Assembly (NCBI GenBank): GCA_026988245.1
Contig: JALSLR010000064.1
Span: forward strand, 1-47,135
Direction of reading: 5' to 3'
Length of the DNA stretch: 47,135 nucleotides
Source of the DNA: Sulfurimonas sp.
GTDB taxonomy: Bacteria > Campylobacterota > Campylobacteria > Campylobacterales > Sulfurimonadaceae
The notes beneath the pieces are model-generated. The model saw only the letters and a program-made list of their open reading frames with translations. It ran no database searches and was not told the origin of the DNA. Positions 9,139 through 17,887 of the stretch are shown in pieces. Position 1 is the stretch's first letter. Each line of letters opens with the position of its first letter. The position numbers and the translations under genes are program-made.

Positions 9139-9579
9139 ATGTTTGTATCCTCATACAATACTTATATACATCCAAATACAACTGATAAAACCTCTAAAAC
9201 AAAGGGATTTAATGATGCTAAGGTAAAACCTTCAAATGCATTTGCAAGTAAACTCTCTCATACTTCCCAAGTCTCCTCTACTAATCTCAAAAATACTCCG
9301 ATTAACTATATTAATAATAACAAAATATTTAACAATAGACAAAAACTTCAACAAAACATAGAATCAAATCAAGAATTGGCAAATGTTACAAAATTTAATA
9401 CTGTGTCATCTATAAAAGGTGCTAAAGTAGCATATATTGCAAATACAACTATGTTTTCATTGGTAGCCAAACCAAAAGCCACTCTTGCTAACACAACCCC
9501 AAGTTTAACAACTACCAAAAAACTTTTGGCTATCAACTCATACATCTCAAACGATAGATACTACCAAATAACCGCTTAG
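9139..9579 (+). CDS. Unrecognised Ser/Thr/Asn-rich small protein
   Basis: A 146-residue basic protein rich in Ser, Thr, Asn and Lys, with no signal peptide, membrane segment or cysteine. Composition suggests a largely disordered protein. A good AAGGAG lies 7 nt before the ATG, and a -10 box is present, so it is likely expressed. One GATGCTAAG motif (9214-9222) encodes Asp-Ala-Lys in it. The stop overlaps the stop of the convergent phosphoesterase gene by 4 nt. No function can be assigned. Confidence 0.65.
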   Translation: MFVSSYNTYIHPNTTDKTSKTKGFNDAKVKPSNAFASKLSHTSQVSSTNLKNTPINYINNNKIFNNRQKLQQNIESNQELANVTKFNTVSSIKGAKVAYIANTTMFSLVAKPKATLANTTPSLTTTKKLLAINSYISNDRYYQITA

Positions 9580-10385
9580 TCTTCTAACCAAGCCTCACTC
9601 TTAATCACTCTAGCATCATCAAATATTTTCAACTTATAAGCACTAGAACATTTTCCATCTTCAATATTCATTATAGCAATTTGCATAATTTTTTTACACT
9701 TTTTAGGGATATCAAAATGACCTTTCATACCAGTAAGAAATTGTTTCAAGGGCACTTTAGAATCCATTCCGATTACATTATCCCTACATCCAGTTAAGCC
9801 CATATCGCTCAAGTATGCAGTTCCATTTGCGATTTGAAAATCATCGCTAGATATATGAGTATGCGTACCTATAATAGCACTCACTTGACCTTGAAGGAGC
9901 ATCATCATGCCACGCTTTTCGCTAGAAGCTTCAGCATGAAAATCTATAAATATATTTGACACGCCCTGCTCTTTTAACTCTGAGACTGTCATTTGAGCAC
10001 ATCTAAAAGCGTTGTCACTCATCGGCATAGAGTAAAAGCCCATAATATTTAAGACCGCCAATTTTTCGCCATCAACTTCATACACTTTACAGCCAGTACC
10101 CTCGACACCGTCTGGATAATTATGTGGACGTAAAATCTCATGCGTATCAAAAAGGGCTACGACCTCTTTTTTATCCCATGAGTGATTACCGCCAGTCATT
10201 ACATCAACACCGTATCCTAAAAGTTCATTTGCATTTTTAGTAGTGAGTCCAAAACCATGAGAAGCATTTTCATAGTTTGCTATCACAAAATCGATATTTT
10301 CTTCTTTTTTTAGTCTCATAAGATGTTCTTTTAACATCTCACGACCTGGACGACCAACTATATCACCTATAAAAGCTATTCTCAT
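9576..10385 (-). CDS. YmdB/TIGR00282-family metallophosphoesterase
   Basis: A 269-residue cytoplasmic protein of the YmdB family; a Bacillus member is reported to have 2',3'-cyclic nucleotide phosphodiesterase activity. It shows the dimetal motifs in order: GDIVGRPGREM at the N-terminus (D8), ENASHGFG, GGNHSWDKKE, DFHAEASSEK and GTHTHI. The natural substrate in this lineage is unknown. It stands alone between a convergent neighbour and the PHP gene 42 nt upstream. Confidence 0.88.
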   Translation of the reverse strand: MRIAFIGDIVGRPGREMLKEHLMRLKKEENIDFVIANYENASHGFGLTTKNANELLGYGVDVMTGGNHSWDKKEVVALFDTHEILRPHNYPDGVEGTGCKVYEVDGEKLAVLNIMGFYSMPMSDNAFRCAQMTVSELKEQGVSNIFIDFHAEASSEKRGMMMLLQGQVSAIIGTHTHISSDDFQIANGTAYLSDMGLTGCRDNVIGMDSKVPLKQFLTGMKGHFDIPKKCKKIMQIAIMNIEDGKCSSAYKLKIFDDARVIKSEAWLED

Positions 10386-10427
10386 CTACTATCTTTTGTT
10401 TAAAATTTATTCGAATTTTACCATAAT

Positions 10428-11687
10428 CTATAGATTAGTTTTTTTACCATAGAAATTATTTGTATGTTCTTCTAGTTTCTTCTTCACGTTATTAATTTTT
10501 TTATCAAAATTCTCATCATTTATAAGTTGGTCAATATAAAGTTTTGCCAACCTACTTTTCAAAGTAGTATGTTTAGGATAATATTCTTTAATTAAAAAAT
10601 AAACATACTGCGCCAATTCGTCTTTACCTATATATTGATGCTCATAATTTTCTCTCCGATAAACAGCACAACTAAGACCATCTCTCATAGCATCCATAAC
10701 ACTAGTAGTCGATTTGTCTTTTGCAAATACAACACTAAACCTCTCCCCTATTTCATGGTCACTATCATGGGCATCAGAGTTGGCAAAAGGGGCTAGATAT
10801 TTATGTTTATTTTTAGTTTGAAGTGCCGTGAGGTGCGTCATGTTATTATGCTCTTTTATTTTTTCTTCTCCAAAAACTTCAACCCCATCTAAATGAGAGC
10901 TTTTTAACATCTCTTTATAAAAAGCTTGATGAAGATGATACTTACCATCTTTATATACCCAATTTGGATGCGCTAAGATAGAGATTCCCTTTGCTTCTTG
11001 TATTTTGTTTATAACCCAAATATTTTTTGCATAATGAAAGAGATTTATATTTGCATCAATTTCTTCTTTTTTCAGAGTCTGTATAATTTCATGAAGCTCT
11101 TTTTCATACCGTGGGATATCTTTTCTTTGATCTTCTATAGACTTATTTGCATTAATAGATAAGATATGACCGTTGCCTTGTGAAATCGACATATCTTTTT
11201 TTCCACCAACACTTACCTCTTCACCTGCCAAAACTAATATATCAATGTTGTTTTGACTTGCTTTTGCAATAGCTTTTAATGAGCCTTCATAGCTATCATG
11301 GTCTGTAACACTTACAAAGTCCATACCTGCTTCAAGTGAGGCCATAACCATAGAAAAAGGAGTGCTTCTTCCATCTGAGTAAATAGAGTGCATGTGCAAA
11401 TCACCCTTTAGTGGTCTAAGTGCCATCATATTTTTATTAAGACAATAGAGAGTGAGTACTTTTGATTCTTTATAAGTAAAATTAACTTTCACAACAAACT
11501 CACCAAGAAAAGACATTTTATATGAAAACAGTAGTGTATTCTTTTGGATTATATACTCTAGCGCATCTTTATGATAAAAATCACTGCGAGAAAGAACTTC
11601 CAAAGACTCTATATTTGATGTATTTTTCAAGCTAAGAACATATGATGTATTTATGCTTTGTTCTACGACATTTGGACTTATTTTCAT
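10428..11687 (-). CDS. PHP-domain metal-dependent phosphoesterase
   Basis: 419 residues. The first 90 form a beta-rich N-terminal domain of unknown role. The PHP domain starts at GDLHMHSIYSDGRS (metal ligands H98 and H100), followed by VTDHDSYEG, a GEEVSV segment, ILAHPNW and NSDAHDSDHEIG, a complete set of metal-binding motifs. The C-terminal 80 residues are helical and lysine-rich. PHP enzymes hydrolyse phosphate esters; the substrate cannot be read from sequence. Confidence 0.85.
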   Translation of the reverse strand: MKISPNVVEQSINTSYVLSLKNTSNIESLEVLSRSDFYHKDALEYIIQKNTLLFSYKMSFLGEFVVKVNFTYKESKVLTLYCLNKNMMALRPLKGDLHMHSIYSDGRSTPFSMVMASLEAGMDFVSVTDHDSYEGSLKAIAKASQNNIDILVLAGEEVSVGGKKDMSISQGNGHILSINANKSIEDQRKDIPRYEKELHEIIQTLKKEEIDANINLFHYAKNIWVINKIQEAKGISILAHPNWVYKDGKYHLHQAFYKEMLKSSHLDGVEVFGEEKIKEHNNMTHLTALQTKNKHKYLAPFANSDAHDSDHEIGERFSVVFAKDKSTTSVMDAMRDGLSCAVYRRENYEHQYIGKDELAQYVYFLIKEYYPKHTTLKSRLAKLYIDQLINDENFDKKINNVKKKLEEHTNNFYGKKTNL

Positions 11688-11747
11688 TTTCTATTCCTGC
11701 TATTTATCATAGTTTAACTATAAAAAGTTGCAAGATTATTACAAATA

Positions 11748-12386
11748 TCATTTAATAAACTCCACAACACTCTCAAAGTTTGAGCGTAATTGCTTAGATT
11801 GCTCATTGATTCTATAACCAAAAGGTAGTAGCATAGCTACTTGAAACTTAGAAGTGTCAAGTTCTAAAACTTTCTCTATATTCTCTTTTTCAAACCCTTC
11901 TATAGGACAAGAATCAATTCCAATGGTAGCGGCCGCATTCATCATGTTCGCAGCAGCTATATAAGTTTGTCTTGCACTCCATTGATATATTTTGTCATTA
12001 TCATCTAAAACATCTCCTAGATGGGAAGCATAAAGCTCTATAAAGGAGTCTAACTTATCTTTTGGTAAATTACGACGCATCAACTGCGATTTAACCATGC
12101 AACTCTCTACTTTTAAGCTTTCAATTCCAGCCAATACAATCACTAAGTGTGAAGATGTTGTGATTTGTGGTTGATTCCAACAAAATGGTCTTAACGTTTC
12201 TCTCAATTTATCATTTGTGATGACTAAAAACTTCCATGCTTCCATACCAAAAGAGCTTGGTGATTTTCGTGCTACTTCTAAAATAAAGTGGATATCTTCA
12301 TCAGAGATTTTTTTACTCTCATCAAACACTTTACACGCATGTCTAAAATCCATTGCTTTTAAAAAATCTTCTTTTTTACTCATCAT
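11748..12386 (-). CDS. NAD(P)H nitroreductase family flavoprotein
   Basis: A 212-residue FMN enzyme of the NfsB-like nitroreductase family. FMN-binding features are RHACKVFD near the N-terminus, SPSSFGMEAWKF and the NQPQITTSSH segment; the C-terminal part carries the IDSCPIEGF motif. Two ATGs are in tandem; GAGGA sits about 4 nt before the first and 7 nt before the second (12383), so the second may be the real start. Physiological substrates could be quinones or nitro compounds. Confidence 0.88.
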   Translation of the reverse strand: MMSKKEDFLKAMDFRHACKVFDESKKISDEDIHFILEVARKSPSSFGMEAWKFLVITNDKLRETLRPFCWNQPQITTSSHLVIVLAGIESLKVESCMVKSQLMRRNLPKDKLDSFIELYASHLGDVLDDNDKIYQWSARQTYIAAANMMNAAATIGIDSCPIEGFEKENIEKVLELDTSKFQVAMLLPFGYRINEQSKQLRSNFESVVEFIK

Positions 12387-12401
12387 TTTTCCTCATTAAA
12401 T

Positions 12402-13028
12402 TTATATAAGTTCTAAGCCATAAATAGCTGTGATTCCTAAAGTATAAGCCCCAAGTAGATACACATTTCTTGGATTTCCTGAAAGCTTTGGTGTTTTAAT
12501 CTCTGATACATTGAGTATAGCAAGACCCACTCCACTAATATACAAAATTATAGTAAACACCTCATGACTTAGTATAGTATGTAATAAAAATACAGATACT
12601 AAAATTAAACTATTGTTATCTAGTGCAAGTCCCGTGTATTTTGTTCCACCAGCTAAACCATAAGTACTAAAATAGCTTAGTCTTATTGCTGCCGCCGCCA
12701 TCATTATAAAAGCTCCAATTAAGAATAGTGGCTCAAAATCTCCAAAAGACAAAAGCAAAATGGCAGGTGTTACTCCATAACTTACTATATCTATCACCAC
12801 ATCTAGTTGTCCGCCAAATTTTGCATCAGTAGCTGTCCTACCCTTTAGTTTTCTTGCAACTAAACCATCAGCCCAATCAAAGGCAACTGCCCACACCATT
12901 CCTATCATAGCAGCGGCATAAAGACCCGTAATACTAAAATAAATAGCAAGGACTGTACAGGCTAAACCCGATAGTGACAATAAGTTAGGAACATCTTTTG
13001 TATAAGAAAGGATAGTTGGTTGTTTCAT
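12402..13028 (-). CDS. CDP-alcohol phosphatidyltransferase (PssA-like)
   Basis: A 208-residue integral membrane enzyme with about six hydrophobic segments. The CDP-alcohol signature is visible as DWADGLVAR, then GGQLDVVID, giving the D-X2-DG-X2-AR...G-X3-D-X3-D arrangement, with a spacer a few residues longer than usual. It is most like phosphatidylserine synthases (DVVSYGVTPA corresponds to PssA), but shorter than typical epsilon PssA, so the acceptor alcohol is uncertain. It is transcribed divergently from a TagD-like cytidylyltransferase 130 nt away, which suggests a joint lipid headgroup pathway. Confidence 0.82.
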   Translation of the reverse strand: MKQPTILSYTKDVPNLLSLSGLACTVLAIYFSITGLYAAAMIGMVWAVAFDWADGLVARKLKGRTATDAKFGGQLDVVIDIVSYGVTPAILLLSFGDFEPLFLIGAFIMMAAAAIRLSYFSTYGLAGGTKYTGLALDNNSLILVSVFLLHTILSHEVFTIILYISGVGLAILNVSEIKTPKLSGNPRNVYLLGAYTLGITAIYGLELI

Positions 13029-13158
13029 TTTTACACTTCATTTCATTTTATTTATATTTTATTTATATTTTAAATAAATGTTAAATATTTTTTTAGTATA
13101 GCAGAATTTTAGTATAAAGTGGGTATTATTCCCTAATAATTAATCTATAAGGAATTTA

Positions 13159-13602
13159 ATGAAACTAGTATATACTGTTGGTACCTTTGATATGGTTCAT
13201 GTTGGTCATTTAGACTTGTTAGAATACTGTAAAACTTTGGGTGATAAATTTATAGTGGGTGTAGCCTCAGATGAAGTAGTAGGTTCATATAAAAGAAATA
13301 TACCCGTTATCCCACTAGCTCAAAGAATGAGAATGCTTAAATCACTACAATGTGTAGATGATGTAGTTTCTTACGATAAACTAGAATATGTTAGTGGCTG
13401 TAAAAACTTAAATGTCGATATATTTGTTATTGGGGAAGATTGGGGAGATAAACCACATAATATTGCGGTTGAAAACTACTTAAAATCAAAAGGCGCAAAA
13501 ATTGTGCAAGTAAGTTACAATCCTTTAACTTCTTCAACAAAAATAAAACAAAATGTTATTGCACAATCTCATAAGGGAAAATACGTAGCACATACTTTTT
13601 AA
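13159..13602 (+). CDS. Glycerol-3-phosphate cytidylyltransferase-like nucleotidyltransferase
   Basis: A 147-residue nucleotidyltransferase. GTFDMVHVGH carries the catalytic HxGH motif (residues 14-17); the middle has IFVIGEDW, matching the TagD-type VFVMGDDW; near the C-terminus SSTKIK corresponds to the ISTTKIK nucleotide-binding signature. TagD converts CTP and glycerol 3-phosphate to CDP-glycerol; relatives use phosphoethanolamine or sugar phosphates. The divergent CDP-alcohol phosphatidyltransferase suggests a phospholipid or polar-headgroup role. AAGGAA (13149-13154) supports the start. It converges on mfd with 8 nt between stops. Confidence 0.85.
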   Translation: MKLVYTVGTFDMVHVGHLDLLEYCKTLGDKFIVGVASDEVVGSYKRNIPVIPLAQRMRMLKSLQCVDDVVSYDKLEYVSGCKNLNVDIFVIGEDWGDKPHNIAVENYLKSKGAKIVQVSYNPLTSSTKIKQNVIAQSHKGKYVAHTF

Positions 13603-13610
13603 ATAAAGAC

Positions 13611-16601
13611 TTACAAAATCTTTGGTTTTGCATTTCTAAGATAAAAAAGTACAGATTTTACTATGTCATCATCGTCTTTAGAATCTGACTTAATACTCTC
13701 TTTGGAGTCATTCATATACACAAAAGTTATGTTTTGTCCATAATTTGAAACTGTTTTTATATTTTTTTCTAAAGACAATAATTTAATAACCATTAACTCA
13801 AAAAAGTTATTTGTTTGCTCATCTAATGAACCAAATCTATCTATGAGCTCTTCTTGAATTTCATATACCTCTAAAGGCTCTTCGCAAGCACTTAAACGTC
13901 TATATATGTCCAAACGAAGTCTATCTTCACTTACTATCTCTTCGCTTACATAGGCGCTAATAGTAAGCTTGATATCTACCTTGAGTCTTTTTGTTTCCAC
14001 GGTATTACTTAGTTGCTTAATGGCATCTTCTAACATTCTAAGATAAAGTGAATAGCCTATATTTTTTATATGTCCACTTTGTGCATCACCCACTAAGTTT
14101 CCACCACCACGAATCTCTAAATCATGATATGCCAGAACCGAACCGCTCCCTAAAAATGAGTTAGATTCTAATGCTAAAAGTCTTTTTTTAGCTTCATCTG
14201 TAAGGTTTTCTTTTGACTCAACTATAAAGTATGCAAAACCCTCATAGCTTCCACGCCCTACTCTTCCACGTAGTTGATGTAAATCAGCTATACCGAATCT
14301 ATCTGCACCATCAACTAAGATAGTATTAACACGAGGCATATGTATACCAGATTCTATGATGCTAGTAGCTATCATCATATCATATTCACCAGCTTCAAAC
14401 TCTAAAAGTTTTTTTTCAGTCTCAACTGCTGATATTTTAGAATGTAGCATTACAACACGCAAGTCTGGCAACAGTGCTTTTATCTCGCCTAATTTAATGG
14501 GCATATGGTCAATAGAATTATGAATATAAAAGACCTGTCCCCCTCGTCTTATCTCTCTAAGTATCACTTCTTTTATAAGCTTTTCATTATACTCTTTAAC
14601 AAAAGTTCTCACACCTTGACGCTCACTTGGAGGAGTAAGAAGTTGACTCATAGTTTTTATAGAACTCATCGCTTGGTTGAGTGAACGCGGTATTGGTGTA
14701 GCACTCATGCTCAAGAGGTGGACAGTATGATATAGCTCTTTTATCTTCTCTTTTTGTTTCACACCAAATTTATGCTCTTCATCTATGATAACTACACCTA
14801 AGTTTTTAAAGTCTAAGCCAAAAAGTGAATGCGTTCCTACTACACAGTCAATCTCTCCTGATGCTAAGCCTTTAATGACATTATTTTTATCTTTTGTGCT
14901 CACAAATCTATCTAGCTTAGCGTAACGTAAACCAAGTTCACTAAAACGCTCATCTAAAGAACGAAAGTGTTGCGCAGAAAGTAAGGTTGTTGGAACTATA
15001 AAAGCGGACTGATAGCCTGATTTATAAGCTGCAAAAATTGTATTCATAGCGACTTCAGTCTTACCAAAACCTACATCACCACTGAGAAGTCTATCCATGA
15101 TGTGACCACTACTCATCTGTGTTATAATCTCTTGAACACTTCTTGTTTGGTCATCAGTATATTCAAAGCCCGAGAGCTTTGCAAAATCTTGTAACTCTTT
15201 TTTCGTAAGTGTGATTTTTGGAGACTTTATCAAAGCACGAGCTGCTGCAGTATTTACAATTTGTCCAGCTATCTCCATAAGACGTTTTTTAACTTTTTCT
15301 TTTAGTTTTCCAAAACTACCTTTACCAAGTCTATCCAGAACAGGGGTAGAACCACCACTTGCAATATAGCGATCTATGTATTCCAAATTCTCAACTGGCA
15401 ATAAAATTTTATCATCACCTATATACTTTATAACTATAAAGTCTTTCACCCCACCAAGTATCTCAGTTTGTTCTATAGACTCAAATATACCAACACCATA
15501 GTCCTCATGAACGACATAATCACCTTTTTTTAGATCATCCAAAAGTATGGCACTTTTTCTTCTTCGTCTTACTTTGTCTGGCTTATTAAGCGAGATAATC
15601 ATCTCTGTTGGTGTTAAAACATTTAAAATATAAGGGGCGTATACTTGCGTAATATTTTTAAGTTCAAAAATACCAACTTGCTTCATAGAAGCTTCATTAG
15701 CAGCTATTATAGTGATTTTTTTATTTTTATGAACCCTTAGTAATGAGGCTACATCTGCTATAACTAACTCTTTATAATCATCACTAGAGTCCAGAATATC
15801 AAGATTAAAAAAATCTCTTGATATTTGAGGGTCATTTAAACCATATGCATCTATCAGTAAGTTCGTTAAATCTTTAGAAAATTTAACATTCTTACCCTCT
15901 AAAAAATTTTCTGCTTTATCTTCTAAATGCCAAAATCCTAGAGAGGCTATATCTTGTACTAAAGAATCTTCAGGACTTGAAAGAATTTTTTCATTTAACT
16001 CATTATACTCACTCTCACTAAAAGAGTAAAAAGCACTACTTACTACGATAGAATCTAACTCATCTATTTTTGTTCTTTGTGATTCTAGTTCAAACTCTTT
16101 TATCTGCTCTATCTCATCATCAAATAGAGATATTCTAAATGGGAAATCTGAAGCTGGAACAAAGATATCTATGATATCTCCACGAAAAGAGATTTCACCC
16201 TTTACTTGGACTATATCTACAAAACTATAACCCCAAAAAAGCATCTGTTCTTTAAACTCTTTAAGGTTAATGGTCCCTCCAAACTCTAAAGTAGTAGCAT
16301 CTAAATAATTTGCCTTTGGTAGATGAAAAAGTAAAGTTTTTAATGGCGATATAATAAGTGGTTTTTTCTTAGCATCATAGTAAATTTTTAACGCAGTAAA
16401 TAGTTCATGTAGCTCTTCTTTAAATACTCGTAAATCATCTCCAAAAGAGGGACGAAAATCTGGAAATATTAAAACATCTTGTTTGAAAAATTGCGCTACT
16501 GCTTTTAATGAGTCTGCTTCCTGAGAGTCCTCACAAAGAACAACATCTAATTTTTCTTTGGATGACTCGCTAAAGTATTTAAATAATGAAGTTTGTGACA
16601 T
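13611..16601 (-). CDS. mfd: Transcription-repair coupling factor Mfd
   Basis: A 996-residue SF2 translocase that removes stalled RNA polymerase and recruits UvrA. Visible in order are the UvrB-like N-terminal modules (about 1-330), the CarD-like RNA-polymerase-interaction domain (around KKGDYVVHEDYGVG, about 350-430), Walker A LSGDVGFGKTE, the DEEH box in VIIDEEHKFG, SATPIPRS, the TRG/motif VI region with QLRGRVGRG, and a C-terminal TRCF domain. It is shorter than the E. coli protein, as usual in this phylum. It begins 1 nt past the bactofilin stop, the order found in Helicobacter pylori. It contains GATGCTAAG-type motifs at 14860 and 16368. Confidence 0.97.
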   Translation of the reverse strand: MSQTSLFKYFSESSKEKLDVVLCEDSQEADSLKAVAQFFKQDVLIFPDFRPSFGDDLRVFKEELHELFTALKIYYDAKKKPLIISPLKTLLFHLPKANYLDATTLEFGGTINLKEFKEQMLFWGYSFVDIVQVKGEISFRGDIIDIFVPASDFPFRISLFDDEIEQIKEFELESQRTKIDELDSIVVSSAFYSFSESEYNELNEKILSSPEDSLVQDIASLGFWHLEDKAENFLEGKNVKFSKDLTNLLIDAYGLNDPQISRDFFNLDILDSSDDYKELVIADVASLLRVHKNKKITIIAANEASMKQVGIFELKNITQVYAPYILNVLTPTEMIISLNKPDKVRRRRKSAILLDDLKKGDYVVHEDYGVGIFESIEQTEILGGVKDFIVIKYIGDDKILLPVENLEYIDRYIASGGSTPVLDRLGKGSFGKLKEKVKKRLMEIAGQIVNTAAARALIKSPKITLTKKELQDFAKLSGFEYTDDQTRSVQEIITQMSSGHIMDRLLSGDVGFGKTEVAMNTIFAAYKSGYQSAFIVPTTLLSAQHFRSLDERFSELGLRYAKLDRFVSTKDKNNVIKGLASGEIDCVVGTHSLFGLDFKNLGVVIIDEEHKFGVKQKEKIKELYHTVHLLSMSATPIPRSLNQAMSSIKTMSQLLTPPSERQGVRTFVKEYNEKLIKEVILREIRRGGQVFYIHNSIDHMPIKLGEIKALLPDLRVVMLHSKISAVETEKKLLEFEAGEYDMMIATSIIESGIHMPRVNTILVDGADRFGIADLHQLRGRVGRGSYEGFAYFIVESKENLTDEAKKRLLALESNSFLGSGSVLAYHDLEIRGGGNLVGDAQSGHIKNIGYSLYLRMLEDAIKQLSNTVETKRLKVDIKLTISAYVSEEIVSEDRLRLDIYRRLSACEEPLEVYEIQEELIDRFGSLDEQTNNFFELMVIKLLSLEKNIKTVSNYGQNITFVYMNDSKESIKSDSKDDDDIVKSVLFYLRNAKPKIL

Positions 16602-17027
16602 TTATGCTTTTTTAGGAACTTCTTTGTTCTCAAGATGTGCAGCTAATGGTTTTGGTGTAGGCGATGCACCTTTGACTATTGAGTTACCTTCAAATATACC
16701 TTTTGCTTCTATCACAAGCTCTGCAGCTTCGATAGTACCTTTTACACGTCCAGCCGCTTTAATCTCAACACGATCTGCATGAAGTGTACCCTCTACAAAA
16801 CCTTGGATAACAAGTCTTTTTGTATGTACATCACCATTAATATGGCCATTTTTACCGATATTTACCTCTTTTTTAGAGTGAATAACACCTTCAAAATCAC
16901 CATCTACATACAGATTACAGGTTAAATTCATTTCACCTTTGATAGATGAGCCAGCTGTGATGATGGTAGTGTTTGTGTCGGGTTTGGAACTTTGATGTGT
17001 TGTGTCGCCGTTATTAAAGATTGCCAT
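16602..17027 (-). CDS. ccmA: Bactofilin (CcmA-like cell-shape protein)
   Basis: A 141-residue bactofilin with a central right-handed beta-helix made of short repeats (about residues 22-112; glycine/valine turns such as DGDFEGVIH and GHINGDVH) and short disordered ends. Bactofilins polymerise without nucleotide and, in Helicobacter, organise M23 endopeptidases that set helical shape. The gene overlaps the 3' end of the M23 gene by 100 nt in another frame, with its AAGGAG inside that gene. Placement between an M23 gene and mfd supports the CcmA assignment. Confidence 0.92.
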   Translation of the reverse strand: MAIFNNGDTTHQSSKPDTNTTIITAGSSIKGEMNLTCNLYVDGDFEGVIHSKKEVNIGKNGHINGDVHTKRLVIQGFVEGTLHADRVEIKAAGRVKGTIEAAELVIEAKGIFEGNSIVKGASPTPKPLAAHLENKEVPKKA

Positions 17028-17887
17028 GGTATTTTTTTCTCCTTAGAAAATATATCTTTGTAATTTTTTACATTCCATTTTACAAACCAAAATGGGTTTA
17101 CTGTACGGTGCAAGAACCTAAGTTCATAGTGTAAATGTGGGCCACTACTCATTCCAGAATTTCCGGTATAAGCTATGAGTGTCCCTTTTTTTACAAACTT
17201 ACCGTATTTTACAACTATTTTGTTTAAATGTCCGTAATATGATTTAAATCCATAATTATGTTCTATAATCACTAAACGTCCAAAGCCACTTTTTTTATGA
17301 TAACCAGCATATTCTACAATCCCATCTGCTGAAGCATAAACAGGTGTATTCATACGTGCTCTCATGTCAAGACCACGATGAAACTCTTTTCGATTAAGAG
17401 TAGGATGTATCCTATAACCATATTTACTAGTCACCCCGCTGTACTGTACAGGTGAACCACTCGGAATTAACTGCAAAAGGGTAGCCATATGTTCAGAATT
17501 AAGCTTAGTTGCATTCACTCTCTCTTTCAGGGAGGCATCAGCCGGACCATGAGAAAGTCCTATGAGTGTTTCAATTTCAGATAAAGAATCTGAAACCTCA
17601 TTTAATTCTTTTTTCTTTAAAAACAAAGCTACCTGCGTTTCATTTATGCTTTTATTTAGATTGTCATTTTTTTCTTTTAATTGCGTAAATGATTTTTCAG
17701 TGTCTAATCTTTTTAGCTCTATCTGATCAACTGCATAATTTAGGTATAAAATAGTTCCTACAGCAATCAAAGCGACAAAACCAATAAAGCCAAGGACATA
17801 CCATATTGCTTTTTTTACAATCTGATGAAGGTTAAACTGACGTACACCATTGTCATCATTTATTGTAATTGTAAAGTGATTATCCAT
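16928..17887 (-). CDS. M23-family peptidoglycan endopeptidase (Csd1/Csd2-like)
   Basis: A 319-residue inner-membrane-anchored protein: cytoplasmic N-terminus, membrane helix (about 28-52), periplasmic coiled coil (55-110) and a LytM/M23 domain (about 150-250). Zinc ligands are present in HRGLD and the HLHYE motif, plus the conserved central His in YYGHL, so it looks catalytically intact. Helicobacter has two adjacent paralogues (csd1, csd2), one inactive; only one gene is here. The last 33 residues are encoded within the overlap with the bactofilin gene. Its 5' end overlaps folC by 8 nt. Confidence 0.9.
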   Translation of the reverse strand: MDNHFTITINDDNGVRQFNLHQIVKKAIWYVLGFIGFVALIAVGTILYLNYAVDQIELKRLDTEKSFTQLKEKNDNLNKSINETQVALFLKKKELNEVSDSLSEIETLIGLSHGPADASLKERVNATKLNSEHMATLLQLIPSGSPVQYSGVTSKYGYRIHPTLNRKEFHRGLDMRARMNTPVYASADGIVEYAGYHKKSGFGRLVIIEHNYGFKSYYGHLNKIVVKYGKFVKKGTLIAYTGNSGMSSGPHLHYELRFLHRTVNPFWFVKWNVKNYKDIFSKEKKIPWQSLITATQHIKVPNPTQTLPSSQLAHLSKVK

